64,000 nt of DNA from Desulfurivibrio sp044068625 (GCF_044068625.1 NZ_JBIPKH010000015.1:12429-76428), one strand, 5' to 3'; numbered from the stretch's first letter, positions 44,101 through 53,164 are shown. Notes: generated by a model from the sequence alone, not told the origin. Numbers and translations are program-made.

Positions 44101-46807
44101 GATCGTCAACGAGGATTTCTCGGGCTATCGGGCGGTGCTGCAGGACCGGATCATGGGGCTGATCAACGCGGGCCCCGAAGCGCAGGTAATCGACAAGCCG
44201 GGCGGAGTCTTCGTGCGCCGTGCCGAAGAGCTTTCCGAGGATGAGCGGGTGCTGCTGCAGACCGTTTCCCGCATCGTCTTCAGCGACACCACCGCGACCC
44301 TGATCGAGCAGGTGGATCGCCGCGTGTCGCCGGAACGGGCCTCGGATCTGCTGGAGCCCTCGCGGCAGGCGGGCGCCGAACCGGTTTATCCGCTGGCCCC
44401 GCGCGAGCGCATTTTCAGCAACGGCCTGGGCGGCTTCACCCCCGACGGCCATGAATACGTCGTCACCCTTGAACCCGGCCAGACCACGCCGGCGCCCTGG
44501 GCCAACGTGATCGCCGGCCCGCACATCGGCACTGTCGTCAGCGAGAGCGGCAGCGCCTATACCTGGGTGGAAAACGCCCACGAATTCCGCCTCACCCCCT
44601 GGCACAACGACCCGCTCTCCGACAGCAGCGGCGAAGCGCTCTACCTCCGCGACGAGGAAACCGGCGCGTTCTGGTCGCCGACGGGGCTGCCCGCGCGCGG
44701 CCGCTCCGGCTACGTGTGCCGGCACGGCTTCGGTTACAGCGTGTTCGAGCACTTTGAGGCCGGCATCGCCTCGGAACTGTTCACCTACGTCGCCATGGAT
44801 GCGCCGGTCAAGTTCGTGGTGGTCAAGCTGCGCAACCAGTCGAAGCGGGCGCGCAGCCTGTCGCTGACCGGGTACTGGGAGCTGGTGCTTGGCGAGTGGC
44901 GACACGCCAACCTGATGCACATCGTCACCGAAACCGATCCGCACAGCGGGGCGCTGTTTGCCCGCAATGCCTACAGCCGCGAATGCGCCAACCGGGTGGT
45001 GTTTGCCCACGCCAGTGAACGCGAGCGGTCGGTGAGCGGCAACCGTGCCGAGTTCATCGGCCGCAACGGCTCGCTGGCGCGGCCGGCGGCGATGCGCCGC
45101 AAGCGCCTGTCCGGTCGAACCGGCGCCGGTCTGGACCCGTGCGCCGCGATCCAGGCCCGGATCGTACTGGCCCCGGGGCAGGAACGCGAGATCGTGTTCG
45201 TGTTCGGCGCGGCCGGTGACGTCGGCGAGGCGCGGCATTTTATCCAGCAATACGGCGGACCGGCGGGTGCGCGCCAGGCATTGGAGGCGGTGTGGGAACA
45301 CTGGAACCGCACCCTGGGCGCGGTCAACGTGGACACGCCCGACCCGGCGCTCAACGTGCTGGCCAACGGCTGGCTGGTTTATCAGACGATATCGTGCCGG
45401 CTGTGGGGGCGTAGCGGCTATTACCAGTCCGGCGGCGCCTACGGCTTCCGCGATCAATTGCAGGACACCATGGCCCTGGTCCATGCGACGCCGTGGCTCG
45501 CCCGCGAGCAACTGCTGCGCTGCGCCGGGCGCCAGTTCCTCAAGGGCGACGTGCAGCACTGGTGGCACCCGCCCCACGGCCAGGGCGTCCGCACCCATTT
45601 TTCGGACGACTATCTGTGGCTGCCCTACGCCGCCTGTCGTTATGTGCTGGCGACCGGCGACACCGGCGTGCTCGACGAGTCCATCCATTTTCTGGAGGGC
45701 CGCGAGCTGTATGCGGAAGAGGAGGCCTACTACGACCAGCCGCAACGCTCGCCTGAAGCGGCCAGCCTCTACGAGCACTGTGTGCGGGCCATCAAGCACG
45801 GCCTGCGCTTCGGCGCCCACCAGTTGCCGCTGATGGGCTGCGGTGATTGGAACGACGGCATGAATCTGGTGGGTAAAGATGGCAAGGGCGAAAGCGTGTG
45901 GCTGGCGTGGTTCCTGGTCGAAAACCTTGAGTCGTTTGCGGGGCTGGCGCGCAGCCGTGACGACGCGGACTTTGCCGAACTGTGCAGCGCTCAGGCCGCC
46001 CAACTGCGCGGCAACATCGAGGCCGAGGCCTGGGACGGCGCCTGGTATCGCCGTGCCTGGTTCGACGACGGCACCCCGCTGGGCTCGTCGGCCAACGAGG
46101 AGTGCCGGATCGATTCGATCAGCCAGAGCTGGGCGGTTATCTCCGGGGGTGGTGACCCGGCGCGGGCCCGCCAGGCGATGACGGCAGTTGACCAGCACCT
46201 GGTGCGGCGCGACAAGCAGATCATCCAACTGCTCGACCCGCCCTTCGATAAGTCCGATCTGGAGCCCGGCTACATCAAGGGCTACATCCCCGGCGTGCGC
46301 GAGAACGGCGGTCAATATACCCATGCCGCGATCTGGACCACGATGGCATTCGCCATGCTGGGCGATACCGAACGCGCCTGGGAGTTCTTCGCCATGCTCA
46401 ATCCCGTCCATCACGGCAGCACGGCGGAGGCGATTGAACGCTACCAGGTCGAGCCCTACGTCATGTGCGCGGATATCTACGGGGTGGCGCCGCACACCGG
46501 CCGGGGCGGCTGGAGCTGGTACACCGGGGCGGCGGGTTGGATGTACCGGCTGACCGTGGAAACCCTGCTGGGCCTGCATCTGGAAGTGGACCATCTGCGC
46601 ATCGCACCCTGTGTCCCGGCCGATTGGGATTCCTACACCATCCACTATCGCTACCGCGAGACGGTCTATCACATCACGATCAGGCGCGTCGGGGCAGCCT
46701 CGGGGCAGGTCAGCCGGGTGAGGGTGGACGGCAGCGAACGCCCCGACCGCCGCATCCCGCTGGTCGACGACCGCCGCGAGCACACCGTCGAGGTGGAACT
46801 GGACTGA
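38153..46807 (+). CDS. ndvB: Cyclic beta-1,2-glucan synthase (NdvB/ChvB type)
   Basis: One gene for about 2880 residues. NdvB-type enzymes polymerise UDP-glucose into beta-1,2-glucan at the inner membrane, trim it and close the ring; the product accumulates in the periplasm and aids osmotic adaptation and host contact. The order is an N-terminal helical region, two groups of membrane helices flanking the GT84 glycosyltransferase (STDTQLPRDA-like DTDTQLPRDA, then RHRWARGDWQL), a central region, and C-terminal GH94-type phosphorolysis domains (SGGAYGFRDQLQDTM, GDWNDGMN, ENGGQYTHAAIW). Start: TTG at 38153 is the formal start, but the best ribosome site (AAGGAG, 38174-38179) stands seven bases before an ATA at 38186; GTG at 38213 is also possible. 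Codon use is strongly GC-ending and CGC-rich compared with neighbours. Confidence 0.93.
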   Translation: MTIPGSSKEQVIAIKKIGFSVRRRNALRHDRDTELLRAELFSIEQLKRHAVALAGRHRVDPRPGPDSLLPRLADNARVLLAAYDVVTAVAAAQGQRIEPAEAWLLDNFYLIEQQVTLARRHLPRGYSRQLPQLAAGPSAGFPRIYDLALELISHMDGRVDRDNATQFIAAYQTVEPLKLGELWAFPIMLQLALLENLRRVGVRIAQRREERDAAITWADRMLEAAETDPKQLIQLLAEFAHADVPLTAPFVEEFYNRLQAQGPAMAFVQTWVEHKLFEQGVTATKLSEAAGRTAAANQISIANSIGSLRFIGAMDWKQYVESLSVVEQTLREDPMAMYASQDFATRDRYRHVIEDVARHSIRSERAVAREAVELARAAAQHGPHERGAHVGYYLIDRGRPRLEGAVDCRLSWKSRICRMGRHLCLPLYLGPILLLTLLATAAVLTLLGLGPGGVDADDWRTWLLALPLVIGASALAVPLVNLLVTLVLPPHALPRLDFSTGIPDCHRTMVIVPTLLTKPQDVDALLEAMEIRYLGNRDPNLFFALLTDFADAPKQTLPDDEALLAYARGAVEALNATYREDRPGIFYLFHRPRVWNPFERVWMGYERKRGKLEQFNARLRGEAQTAFSEIVGDHSLLGSIRYVITLDTDTQLPRDAARTLIGNLAHPLNRPVYDVGKGRIVEGYAILQPRASISLTSAGRSRFAKLFAGDPGLDPYTREVSDVYQDLFEEGSFIGKGIYDVDAFRQAVDGRFPENLILSHDLLESGYARSALVTDVELIEEHPASVAIEASRRHRWARGDWQLAGWLLPWVPGPPGLNGVKAKRQANPLSALSRWKLFDNLRRSLVAPALLALVAGGWLLGLGPGWLWSLLVVAVIFLPTLLSAAIELVRKPAECDWRVHLNLTGRSVGRPLVLAVLTLAFLPYDALICLGAILCSGVRMLFTRRGLLLWQLRSYARRNASRTLVEFFREMGIAPVMALALGVALAMASAPAAWLCAAPILLLWLLSPVAGWWISRPLAAPAPGLSVDQEVFLRTSARRTWRYFADFVGPEDNWLPPDNFQEHPAPAIASRTSPTNIGMSLLADLAAVDFGYITAGECLRRVGNTLTSLEKLERYRGHLYNWYDTRTLQPLHPRYVSSVDSGNLAGSLLTLQAGLAEMKHQPVLSARALPGLQDTLQVLAQLPAAAPELTKTIDLLQETLRPLTLKGPLPTLAAATGALEEIHRIGGELVAHLPADTDSEGEPVYWARAFDRQARALRDELALLVPGTWPGAALPTRMELAAAGDDGAQTQLALIDELIGRCRALAAMDFEFLYDTVSGLLAIGYDVGERRRDPSCYDLLASESRLASFLLIAQGQVPQKHWFSLGRLLTSHGGDVSLISWSGSMFEYLMPQLIMPSYPNTLLEQTCKAAVSRQIEYGRQREVPWGISESCYNATDMHQVYQYRAFGVPGLGFKRGLGDDLVIAPYASALALTVMPRQACRNLQTLADRGFMGDYGFYEAIDYTPTRVPRGKPHAVVRAFMAHHQGMSLLAYAHLLLDQPMQRRFMSDPLTRATELLLQERVPKRGATLHPHAAEVSAAAHPPGADVGSIMRVFTNPNTQLPEVHLLSNGRYHVMATLAGGSYSRWRDLAVTRWREDATCDGWGTFIYLRDRDSGKYWSTAHQPTLRRADHYEAIFVQARAEYRRRDQAIEAHTEISVSPEDDVEIRRVKLTNQSGRTRRIEVTSYAEVVLAPLNADLAHRVFSNLFVQTEILPERQAILCTRRPRTPGEQVPWMFHLLAAPGVVADAPSYETDRARFIGRGRTAANPLVLESSGSPPARSNHDLSNTAGPVLDPIVAIRRTLTLAPDESASVQIISGVAETREAALALLDKYCDRHFVERAFEMAWFQSQEVLRHLNVTEADAQTYGRLANSVIYGNALRRAAPGVIARNQLGQAGLWRFGISGDLPIVKLRIGDLNRIDLVKQVLQAHAYWRMKGLVADLVIVNEDFSGYRAVLQDRIMGLINAGPEAQVIDKPGGVFVRRAEELSEDERVLLQTVSRIVFSDTTATLIEQVDRRVSPERASDLLEPSRQAGAEPVYPLAPRERIFSNGLGGFTPDGHEYVVTLEPGQTTPAPWANVIAGPHIGTVVSESGSAYTWVENAHEFRLTPWHNDPLSDSSGEALYLRDEETGAFWSPTGLPARGRSGYVCRHGFGYSVFEHFEAGIASELFTYVAMDAPVKFVVVKLRNQSKRARSLSLTGYWELVLGEWRHANLMHIVTETDPHSGALFARNAYSRECANRVVFAHASERERSVSGNRAEFIGRNGSLARPAAMRRKRLSGRTGAGLDPCAAIQARIVLAPGQEREIVFVFGAAGDVGEARHFIQQYGGPAGARQALEAVWEHWNRTLGAVNVDTPDPALNVLANGWLVYQTISCRLWGRSGYYQSGGAYGFRDQLQDTMALVHATPWLAREQLLRCAGRQFLKGDVQHWWHPPHGQGVRTHFSDDYLWLPYAACRYVLATGDTGVLDESIHFLEGRELYAEEEAYYDQPQRSPEAASLYEHCVRAIKHGLRFGAHQLPLMGCGDWNDGMNLVGKDGKGESVWLAWFLVENLESFAGLARSRDDADFAELCSAQAAQLRGNIEAEAWDGAWYRRAWFDDGTPLGSSANEECRIDSISQSWAVISGGGDPARARQAMTAVDQHLVRRDKQIIQLLDPPFDKSDLEPGYIKGYIPGVRENGGQYTHAAIWTTMAFAMLGDTERAWEFFAMLNPVHHGSTAEAIERYQVEPYVMCADIYGVAPHTGRGGWSWYTGAAGWMYRLTVETLLGLHLEVDHLRIAPCVPADWDSYTIHYRYRETVYHITIRRVGAASGQVSRVRVDGSERPDRRIPLVDDRREHTVEVELD

Positions 46808-47137
46808 AGGCCAAGCGGGGAGCCGAGCTGGAAGTCCATTGTATGGAGTTGCTGCGGGAACTGGGCACTCGCAAGGGGATGCCGCCAACAACCCCCCCCC
46901 CCCCGCGCCGAATCCTTTTGCTTTTGCAGTGGCTGCAGATCGGCAGCATGGCCGTAAGCAGTTCGCTTATATCCTCCGGTTTATTCTTCTAAAAAAAACA
47001 TCTCCCGCTGCTGAGTCGGCCGGAAGGCTTGACCTTGATCTAGGTTCAAGGTATCAAGCTCCCTGACCGCCGTAAAGCAATTTGCCGCCGACCGCCAAGC
47101 CCGGCTTGTTGGCTTTAACATCAGGGGAGAATCACCA
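46808..47137. other. Intergenic region with a long C-tract
   Basis: About 330 bases without a supported gene. The notable item is a run of 13 C bases at 46892-46904. The last 80 bases lead into the symporter gene with a usable ribosome site (AGGGGAG). The DNA changes from the alien GC-rich codon pattern to the local one within this gap. Confidence 0.5.
46892..46904 (+). repeat. Homopolymer run of 13 C
   Basis: Directly visible. Tracts of this length are prone to slippage; it lies outside any supported gene, 84 bases after the glucan synthase stop. Confidence 0.9.
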
Positions 47138-48478
47138 ATGGAGTTGATGGTCAGGCTGATTGAACAGCTCAACGGTATTGTCTGGGGCCCTTTGATGCTG
47201 GTGCTGATCCTGGGGACCGGCCTTTTCCTCACCGTCGGTCTGGGTTTCATGCCCCTGCGCCGCCTGGGGCATGGTTTCCGCATGCTCTGGCGAGGGCGGC
47301 GCTCCACCGAAGAGGGGGATATCACCCCCTTCAATGCCCTGATGACCGCGCTTTCGGCCACCATCGGCACCGGCAACATCGCCGGGGTGGCCACCGCGGT
47401 GGCCATCGGCGGCCCGGGAGCCATCTTCTGGATGTGGTGTACCGCCCTGGTGGGGATGGCCACCAAATATTCCGAGGCGCTGCTGGCGGTCAAATACCGC
47501 GAGGTTGACGAGCGCGGCGACCACGTTGGCGGGCCGATGTACTACATCAAGAACGGGCTGGGCCGGCACTGGCGCTGGCTGGGAGCCGCCTTCGCCATCT
47601 TCGGGGCCCTGGCCGGCTTCGGTATCGGCAACATGGTCCAGGCCAATTCGGTGGCCCAGGTGCTGGAGGCCAACCTGGGGGTGCCCCCCCTGCTCACCGG
47701 CCTGGTCATGGCCCTGCTGGTCTTCGCGGTGCTGATCGGCGGCATCCGGCGGATTGCCCGGGTGGCGGGTAAGCTGGTGCCCCTGATGTCCCTGCTCTAT
47801 GTGGCCGGGGGCCTGCTGGTGATTTTGCTCAACCTGCCGGCGGTGCCCGGAGCCCTGTGGGCCATTGTGCAGCACGCCTTTACCCCGGCGGCGGCCAGTG
47901 GCGGGTTCACCGGGGCGGCGGTGATGCTGGCCATTCAGATGGGGGTCGCCCGCGGCATCTTCTCCAACGAGGCGGGTCTGGGCTCGGCCCCCATCGCCCA
48001 TGCCGCCGCCAAAACCGTGGACCCGGTGCGCCAGGGGACGGTGGCGATGCTGGGTACCTTTATCGACACCATCATCATTTGTACCATCACCGCCCTGGTG
48101 ATCATGATCTCCGGCCTGTGGGACAGTGGTCAGTCGGGAGCGGCCCTCTCATCCGCCGCCTTCGGCAGCGGTCTGCCGGGGGTCGGCCAGTTTATCGTCA
48201 CCTTCGGTCTGATGCTTTTCGCTTTCACCACCCTGCTGGGATGGAGCGTCTATGGTGAACGCTGCGTGGAGTACCTGTTCGGTGTCAAATCGATTCTGCC
48301 CTTCCGCCTGCTCTGGGTCGCGGTTATCCCGCTGGGGGCGACGGCTCAGTTGACCTTCGCCTGGCTGGTGGCCGACACCCTCAACGCCCTGATGGCGATT
48401 CCCAACCTGATCGCCCTGCTGCTGCTCAGCCCGGTGGTGTTTCGGCTGACCCGGGAATATTTCTCCCCCAAAGGGTAG
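47138..48478 (+). CDS. Sodium:alanine/glycine symporter (AGCS family)
   Basis: 446 residues with about ten to eleven membrane helices. The family signatures GTGNIAGVATAVAIGGPGA and GVARGIFSNEAGLGSAPIAHAAA are complete. It imports alanine or glycine with Na+. The ATG at 47138 follows a good AGGGGAG. Its 3' end overlaps by 330 bases an open tail of the disrupted kinase reading frame on the opposite strand, which probably reflects loss of the kinase stop codon rather than real overlap. Confidence 0.95.
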   Translation: MELMVRLIEQLNGIVWGPLMLVLILGTGLFLTVGLGFMPLRRLGHGFRMLWRGRRSTEEGDITPFNALMTALSATIGTGNIAGVATAVAIGGPGAIFWMWCTALVGMATKYSEALLAVKYREVDERGDHVGGPMYYIKNGLGRHWRWLGAAFAIFGALAGFGIGNMVQANSVAQVLEANLGVPPLLTGLVMALLVFAVLIGGIRRIARVAGKLVPLMSLLYVAGGLLVILLNLPAVPGALWAIVQHAFTPAAASGGFTGAAVMLAIQMGVARGIFSNEAGLGSAPIAHAAAKTVDPVRQGTVAMLGTFIDTIIICTITALVIMISGLWDSGQSGAALSSAAFGSGLPGVGQFIVTFGLMLFAFTTLLGWSVYGERCVEYLFGVKSILPFRLLWVAVIPLGATAQLTFAWLVADTLNALMAIPNLIALLLLSPVVFRLTREYFSPKG

Positions 48479-50627
48479 AGGGCCACTGAAGTCCGGGGCT
48501 GCTCTTCCGGCTTGGGGGGCGGATTGGCGGGGAAGTCGGGTTTCCGCCGCCATGGCGGCCTGCAACTCGCTAAAGCGCCGTTGCAACTCCGGCAGCAGGG
48601 TTTGCAATTGTTCCCGGTCGGCCAGGTTGGCGGCCTCCTCCATGGCCCCGGCCCCGTCGCGCAAGGCGGGGGCCGCCAGGTTGGCGGCCGCTCCCTTGAG
48701 CCGGTGGGCCAGCATCCCGGCCCGTTGCAGTTGATTCTCCTCGATGGCCCGGGCAAGTTCCGCGATCTGTCCGGGGGTGTCACGGCGAAACAGGGCGAAG
48801 AGTTCCCGGGCCAGTTCCCAGTCTCCCATCAGGCGTTCATTTAAATCTTCCCGGTCAAAAACCGGCGAGTGGTGGGTGGGCTCGCTCCCCACCGCCGCCG
48901 TTCCCCAAGTTTTCCGGTGGGGCAGCCATTTTTTCAACTCCTGGACCAGGAGCAGGGGATCAATCGGTTTGATGACATAGCCGTTCATCCCCGCCGCCCG
49001 GCAGGACTCGCGGTCTCTGGCCATGGCATGGGCGGTCAGGGCGACAATCGGCACCCGGTGATCCAGCACCGCCGATTGGGGATCGCGAATCCGCCGGGTG
49101 GTCTCCAGGCCATCCATTACCGGCATTTGAATGTCCATCAGCACCAGGGCATAGGGAGTGGTGGTCAGGGCCTGGAGGGCCTCGGCGCCATTGCCGGCGG
49201 TGTCGGCTCCAAGGCCCAGTTTTTTCAACAGACCCAGGCCCACCTGGCGATTGATGGGGTTGTCTTCCACCAGCAAAATGGGGGCGGGACAGTCGGCAAA
49301 CAGATTCAGGATCTGGTGGCGGATCTGCTCCGGCCGTGGGCAGACGGGGCAGATTTCGGTTTGGCCGTTTGCCGTCGCCCCGAGCTGTTTGGCCAGCTTG
49401 ACCGTGAACCAGAACTCCGTCCCCGCCCCCTCCCTGCTTCTCACCCCGATGGCCCCCTCCATCATCTCCGCCAGTTGCTTTGAAATGGCCAGTCCCAGGC
49501 CGGTGCCGCCGAACCGGCGGGTGGTTGAAGTGTCCACCTGGGTGAACTTTTCAAACAGCAGCGTCATCTGGTGGCGGGGGATGCCGATGCCGGTGTCGCG
49601 AACGGTGAAGCGGAGGGTGATGTGCTCCCTGGTTTCCGCCTCGACGGCCATTTTAATGAAAATGGAGCCCGCCGGGGTGAATTTAAGGGCGTTGCCCACC
49701 AGATTGAGCAGAATCTGGCGAATGCGGCCCGGATCGCCATGGAACAGGGCGGGAACCGTCGGCGCGGCCCAGCAGCTTAAGGTCAGGTTTTTGGCCCGGG
49801 CCTGGGGGGCCAGGTGACGGTTGGCGGCCTCGATCTCCCTGGCGTAGTTGCCCCGGTCCCTTCGCTGTCTTCGCAGGGTAACGATCCAGGCGGCCGCCAG
49901 GGTTGCGATCAGGAGCAGGCAGGCCGCAAGGGTGAACAGAAAGGGCCACCATCTCTTCAAGGACCCCGCTGCGGACAAAGGCGACGTCGACCTCGTTGCT
50001 GAGCAGGGTCCGGATCGCCTCCTGGTGGACACCGGTAAACCGCAAGAAATTAACATCTTCCGGCAAATTAACCCCGGCGAGATGCAGCTCGTAGGCCTGG
50101 GCCCGGTAGCCCCCCATGTGTTCCTGGCTGGGGGCGGCAATCCGCTGGTTGCGGAGATCGGCCAGGGTGTTGAGGTCGGAGCGGTCGCTGCGGACCACGA
50201 TGGCGCCACTGAGCCGGCTCTGGACCTTGCCCGCGCTGTCCAGGTTCATCAGGGTTGCCACCACCCCGGACAGGGGGAACATCCGACGCACCACCAGAAA
50301 ATGGGTGGGGTTGGTGGTCACCAGTTCGAAGGAGCCAGCCTCGATCCCGGCGAAGATTTCAGCCATGGGCAGGACCCGAAGTTCAACTTCATGGTCCGTG
50401 AGCCGTCGATTGAGATAAGCGACGATGGGCTGGTACTGTTGGGTGGTTTTTTCGATCCCCAGATAGGCGAATACCGCCCAGGTCAGTTTTTGCCTGGCGG
50501 CTGTTGACTGCGACAGGGTGTTATCGGCGGCGGCGGTCGAAGAGAAGGCGGACAGAAGCAGAAGGCAGGGGGTCAAGGCCCCCGCAAGAAGGATGATGCT
50601 CAATTTGCCGATCACAACTAACTCCAT
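48149..50627 (-). pseudogene. Broken hybrid histidine kinase with PhnD-like sensor
   Basis: Two overlapping frames make up one gene. The first (from ATG at 50627) has a signal peptide and a PhnD-like periplasmic binding domain (LTWAVFAYLGIEKTTQQYQP, ending DVAFVRSGVLEE). Near 49950-49985 the frame shifts, and the second frame continues directly with a membrane helix (WPFLFTLAACLLLIATLAAAWIV), then REIEAANR joined straight to HLAPQARAK. In related kinases (from family knowledge) the SHEIRTP H-box region lies between these two blocks, so the phospho-acceptor domain appears deleted. HATPase (GGTGLGLAIS), receiver (LVLMDIQMPVMDGLE) and Hpt (LAHRLKGAAAN) follow. No stop is met before 48149, inside the symporter gene. 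Two lesions plus a lost stop make it non-functional. Confidence 0.8.
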
Positions 50628-50699
50628 GCGGCCTAATATTATCCACCAAAGATAATCTTTAGTTGATAATTATTAGCATAAAAGGGTCGCCCTGGGAAG

Positions 50700-52007
50700 C
50701 TAATTTGTGCGCAGCAAGGCTGAGGCGCTGGGGGCGACGCTTTTGAGGTGCAGGTCGCGCTGGGGGTAGGGAATGGTGATCCCGGCCTCCTTGAAGGCCC
50801 GCCAGATCGCCAGGTTGATCTCCGAGAGAACCGCGCCGGAACCCTGCTCGGGATCACCGATCCAGACTCGCAGCTCCAAGGCGATCCCGCTGTCGGCAAA
50901 TTCCAGCAAACGAACCACCGGCACGGGATCGGCCAGGACCCGGGGAGAGGTTTGGGCGGCCGCCCGCATCAGCTCCATGGCCTGTTCGGGATCATCGTCG
51001 TAGCTGATCTGGACCGGAACCTTGAGCCGGACGTTGCGGTCGCCAAAGCTCCAGTTGATCACCTGGGTGGTGATCAGGGTTTCATTGGGGATCAGGGTGT
51101 CCACCCCGTCCCGGTTACGGACCACGATGTAGCGGGCCCGCAACTCCTCCACCTAGCCGTACTTGTCACCCACCGTGATCACGTCGCCGGGTTTGACCGA
51201 GCGATCCATGATCAGGATGAAGCCGCTGATGAAGTTGGAGGCGATCCGTTGCAGCCCGAAACCGAGCCCGACCCCCAGGGCGCCGCCGAAAACGGCAAAG
51301 GCGGTGAGGTCGATCCCCACCAGGTTCAGGGTCAGGAGCAGGGCGATGGTGATCAGGAAGAACTTGGCGAACTTGGCCAGCCCCACCTGCATGGCGGCGC
51401 TTAAATAGCGGAGCCGCAATACCTGGCGTTCAATCAGGCCGGAAAGCCAGACCGCCACCACGATGGCCAGGCCGATGAGCAGGGTCAGTTCCAGGGCCGA
51501 CAACAGCGAGATTTTGGTCTGGCCCACCCGGACGGCCAGGGAGTCCAGGCCGGCCCGGATGGCCGGCAGCCAGCCCAGCAGGTGCAGGCCCACCACCAGC
51601 CAGATGCCGGTGGCGATCACATTTTCACTGGCCTTGAGGCCCGGGCCCGGCGCGAAGCTCTTGCGCAGCATGTAGAGCAGAATGCGGATCAGGGCCAGGG
51701 AGAGCAGCAGGGGCACCGCCAGGTCCAGTAGCTCGCGGGGGTAACCCAGGGAACCGAGGGCCTCCCGGCCCACCAGGACAAAGAACAACAGGCTGAAGGG
51801 CCAGACGATCCGCATGGCGGAGCGCAGGGCCAGGTGGCGAAAGCCCTCGCCGCCCTCGGGACTGTAGAGTTCCAGCCACCGTTTGAGCCCGCGCTGGGCC
51901 ACCCAGGAGGCGATCAGAGCCGGAATGATGACCGCCAGTTGCCACCAGTTGGCGGCCAGCAACCCCCACTGGGCAATGTTTTCTACAATGCGGTAGATGC
52001 TGTCCAT
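50700..52007 (-). pseudogene. MscS-family mechanosensitive channel with internal amber codon
   Basis: The frame from ATG at 52007 gives several membrane helices and the MscS pore and beta-domain start (FGGALGVGLGFGLQRIASNFISGFILIMDRSVKPGD), then stops at TAG 51153-51155 after VGDKYG. The same frame resumes without interruption (VEELRARYIVVRNRDGVDTLIPNETLI) to 50700. The position normally holds Trp in VGDxYGWVEEL-type segments, so a single TGG-to-TAG change explains it. The full protein would have about 435 residues. Loss of the C-terminal beta domain should abolish the channel. A sequencing error is possible. The neighbour at 48149-50627 is also broken. Confidence 0.85.
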
Positions 52008-52324
52008 GGTTGTGTTCCCCTCTGGCCCCTGGGGCGGCAGGTCCGATTTGGCGCCTTGCCCCGGTGCTGTCGGGGGGCAGCATACCAGATTCCCCCGGTC
52101 CGAGGCAACGTTTGCCAGGGGAGAGAGGGGTGGGCAAATCCAAATGGAGAAATGTTAGGATAAAAAATCTTGTTTATTGACATAATCTGCTTTTTTTGAG
52201 AGAAGAAACTAGTTGTTACCCCGTGGTGGCTAGGAATGCTGTTTCCTTCGGCCGCGGCGGTTTTGTCGGCTCCAAACGGTTTCGGAGCCTTGTGGCCGAT
52301 CAAAAAATCCAGAGAGGTGCGTGC
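52008..52324. other. Intergenic region between mscS-like pseudogene and phnD-like gene
   Basis: About 317 bases, divergent promoter space. An AT-rich patch at 52155-52200 (TTGACA at 52177, CATAAT at 52181) looks promoter-like but no pair with standard spacing is clear. No gene is supported. Confidence 0.4.
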
Positions 52325-53164
52325 ATGTACGGCAAGATCAAGTCCCTGTTGGTTGCGATTCTGGTTCTGGCTTTTCTGGCCTCCCCCCTGGCGGCGGCGG
52401 AATCCTACGTTTTCGGCTCCCATCCTTTCAAGAATCCCGCCGAACTGGCCGGCGTCTTCAGGCCGATGATCTCCCTGCTGGAGGAGGCCACCGGAGCCAA
52501 GATCTCCTTTCGCAGCGCCCGGGATTACGAGGCCTTCAGCCAGGCCGTGGTCGCCGGGGAGATCGACATCTTCTTCATGGGGCCGTCGCTTTTCGCCGAA
52601 ATCCACGCCCAGCATCCCGACAAGATCCGGCTGGTGGCCACCGCCAAGGATCAGGGCAAGCCCACCTTCAACGGGGTGATCGTGGCCCGCAAGGATTCCG
52701 GAATCAACACCCTGGCCGACCTCAAGGGCAAGAAGTTCGCCTTTGGCGATCGGAGCTCGACCCTCTCCGCCTATCTGCCGGCGGTGATGTTGATGGAGGC
52801 AGGGGTTTTTGATTCGCTGCAGCAGTACGATTTCACCGGTCGCCACGATAACGTGGCCAACTCCGTCCTTCAGGGCCGGCATGACGCGGGAGGGCTCAAG
52901 CCCGACGTGGCCGCCAAGTATCTGGACCAGGGGCTCAAGGTGATTGCCGAGAGCGAGCCGGTGTATGAGCATGTGATCGCAGTGGGGCCCAAGGTTGACG
53001 CCGCCACCCTGAAAAAGATCCAGGACGCCCTGGTGGGGGCCAAGGACCCGGCGGTATATACCAGTATCAACGCGGGCTACACCGGCTTCGCGGTGACCAG
53101 GGCCGAGGATTACGCCCGGCTGCTGGAGATCATGAAAAAAGTTGACGCTAAGATCGCCCAGTAA
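52325..53164 (+). CDS. PhnD-like phosphate/phosphite/phosphonate-binding protein
   Basis: 279 residues: signal peptide MYGKIKSLLVAILVLAFLASPLAAAES, then the PhnD fold (ISFRSARDYEAFSQAVVAGEIDIFFMGPS, LADLKGKKFAFGDRSSTLSAYLPAVMLMEAG). It binds a small oxyanion or organophosphonate in the periplasm. No ABC permease or ATPase is nearby. Instead a chemoreceptor follows after 48 bases and a kinase with a PhnD sensor lies upstream, so a sensing role is likely. The start at 52325 is chosen because the signal peptide begins there; upstream residues are unlike a leader. Confidence 0.88.
   Translation: MYGKIKSLLVAILVLAFLASPLAAAESYVFGSHPFKNPAELAGVFRPMISLLEEATGAKISFRSARDYEAFSQAVVAGEIDIFFMGPSLFAEIHAQHPDKIRLVATAKDQGKPTFNGVIVARKDSGINTLADLKGKKFAFGDRSSTLSAYLPAVMLMEAGVFDSLQQYDFTGRHDNVANSVLQGRHDAGGLKPDVAAKYLDQGLKVIAESEPVYEHVIAVGPKVDAATLKKIQDALVGAKDPAVYTSINAGYTGFAVTRAEDYARLLEIMKKVDAKIAQ

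Noticed and set aside
37665..47137. Integrated element with attL/attR around the glucan synthase
   Set aside because: No repeat of the tRNA 3' end found at 46808-47137 and no integrase; transfer remains possible but no att site is shown.
51153..51155. TAG read as pyrrolysine
   Set aside because: No pylTSBCD genes in the window, TAG is used as a normal stop in the tmRNA tag frame, and a Trp-to-stop change is simpler.
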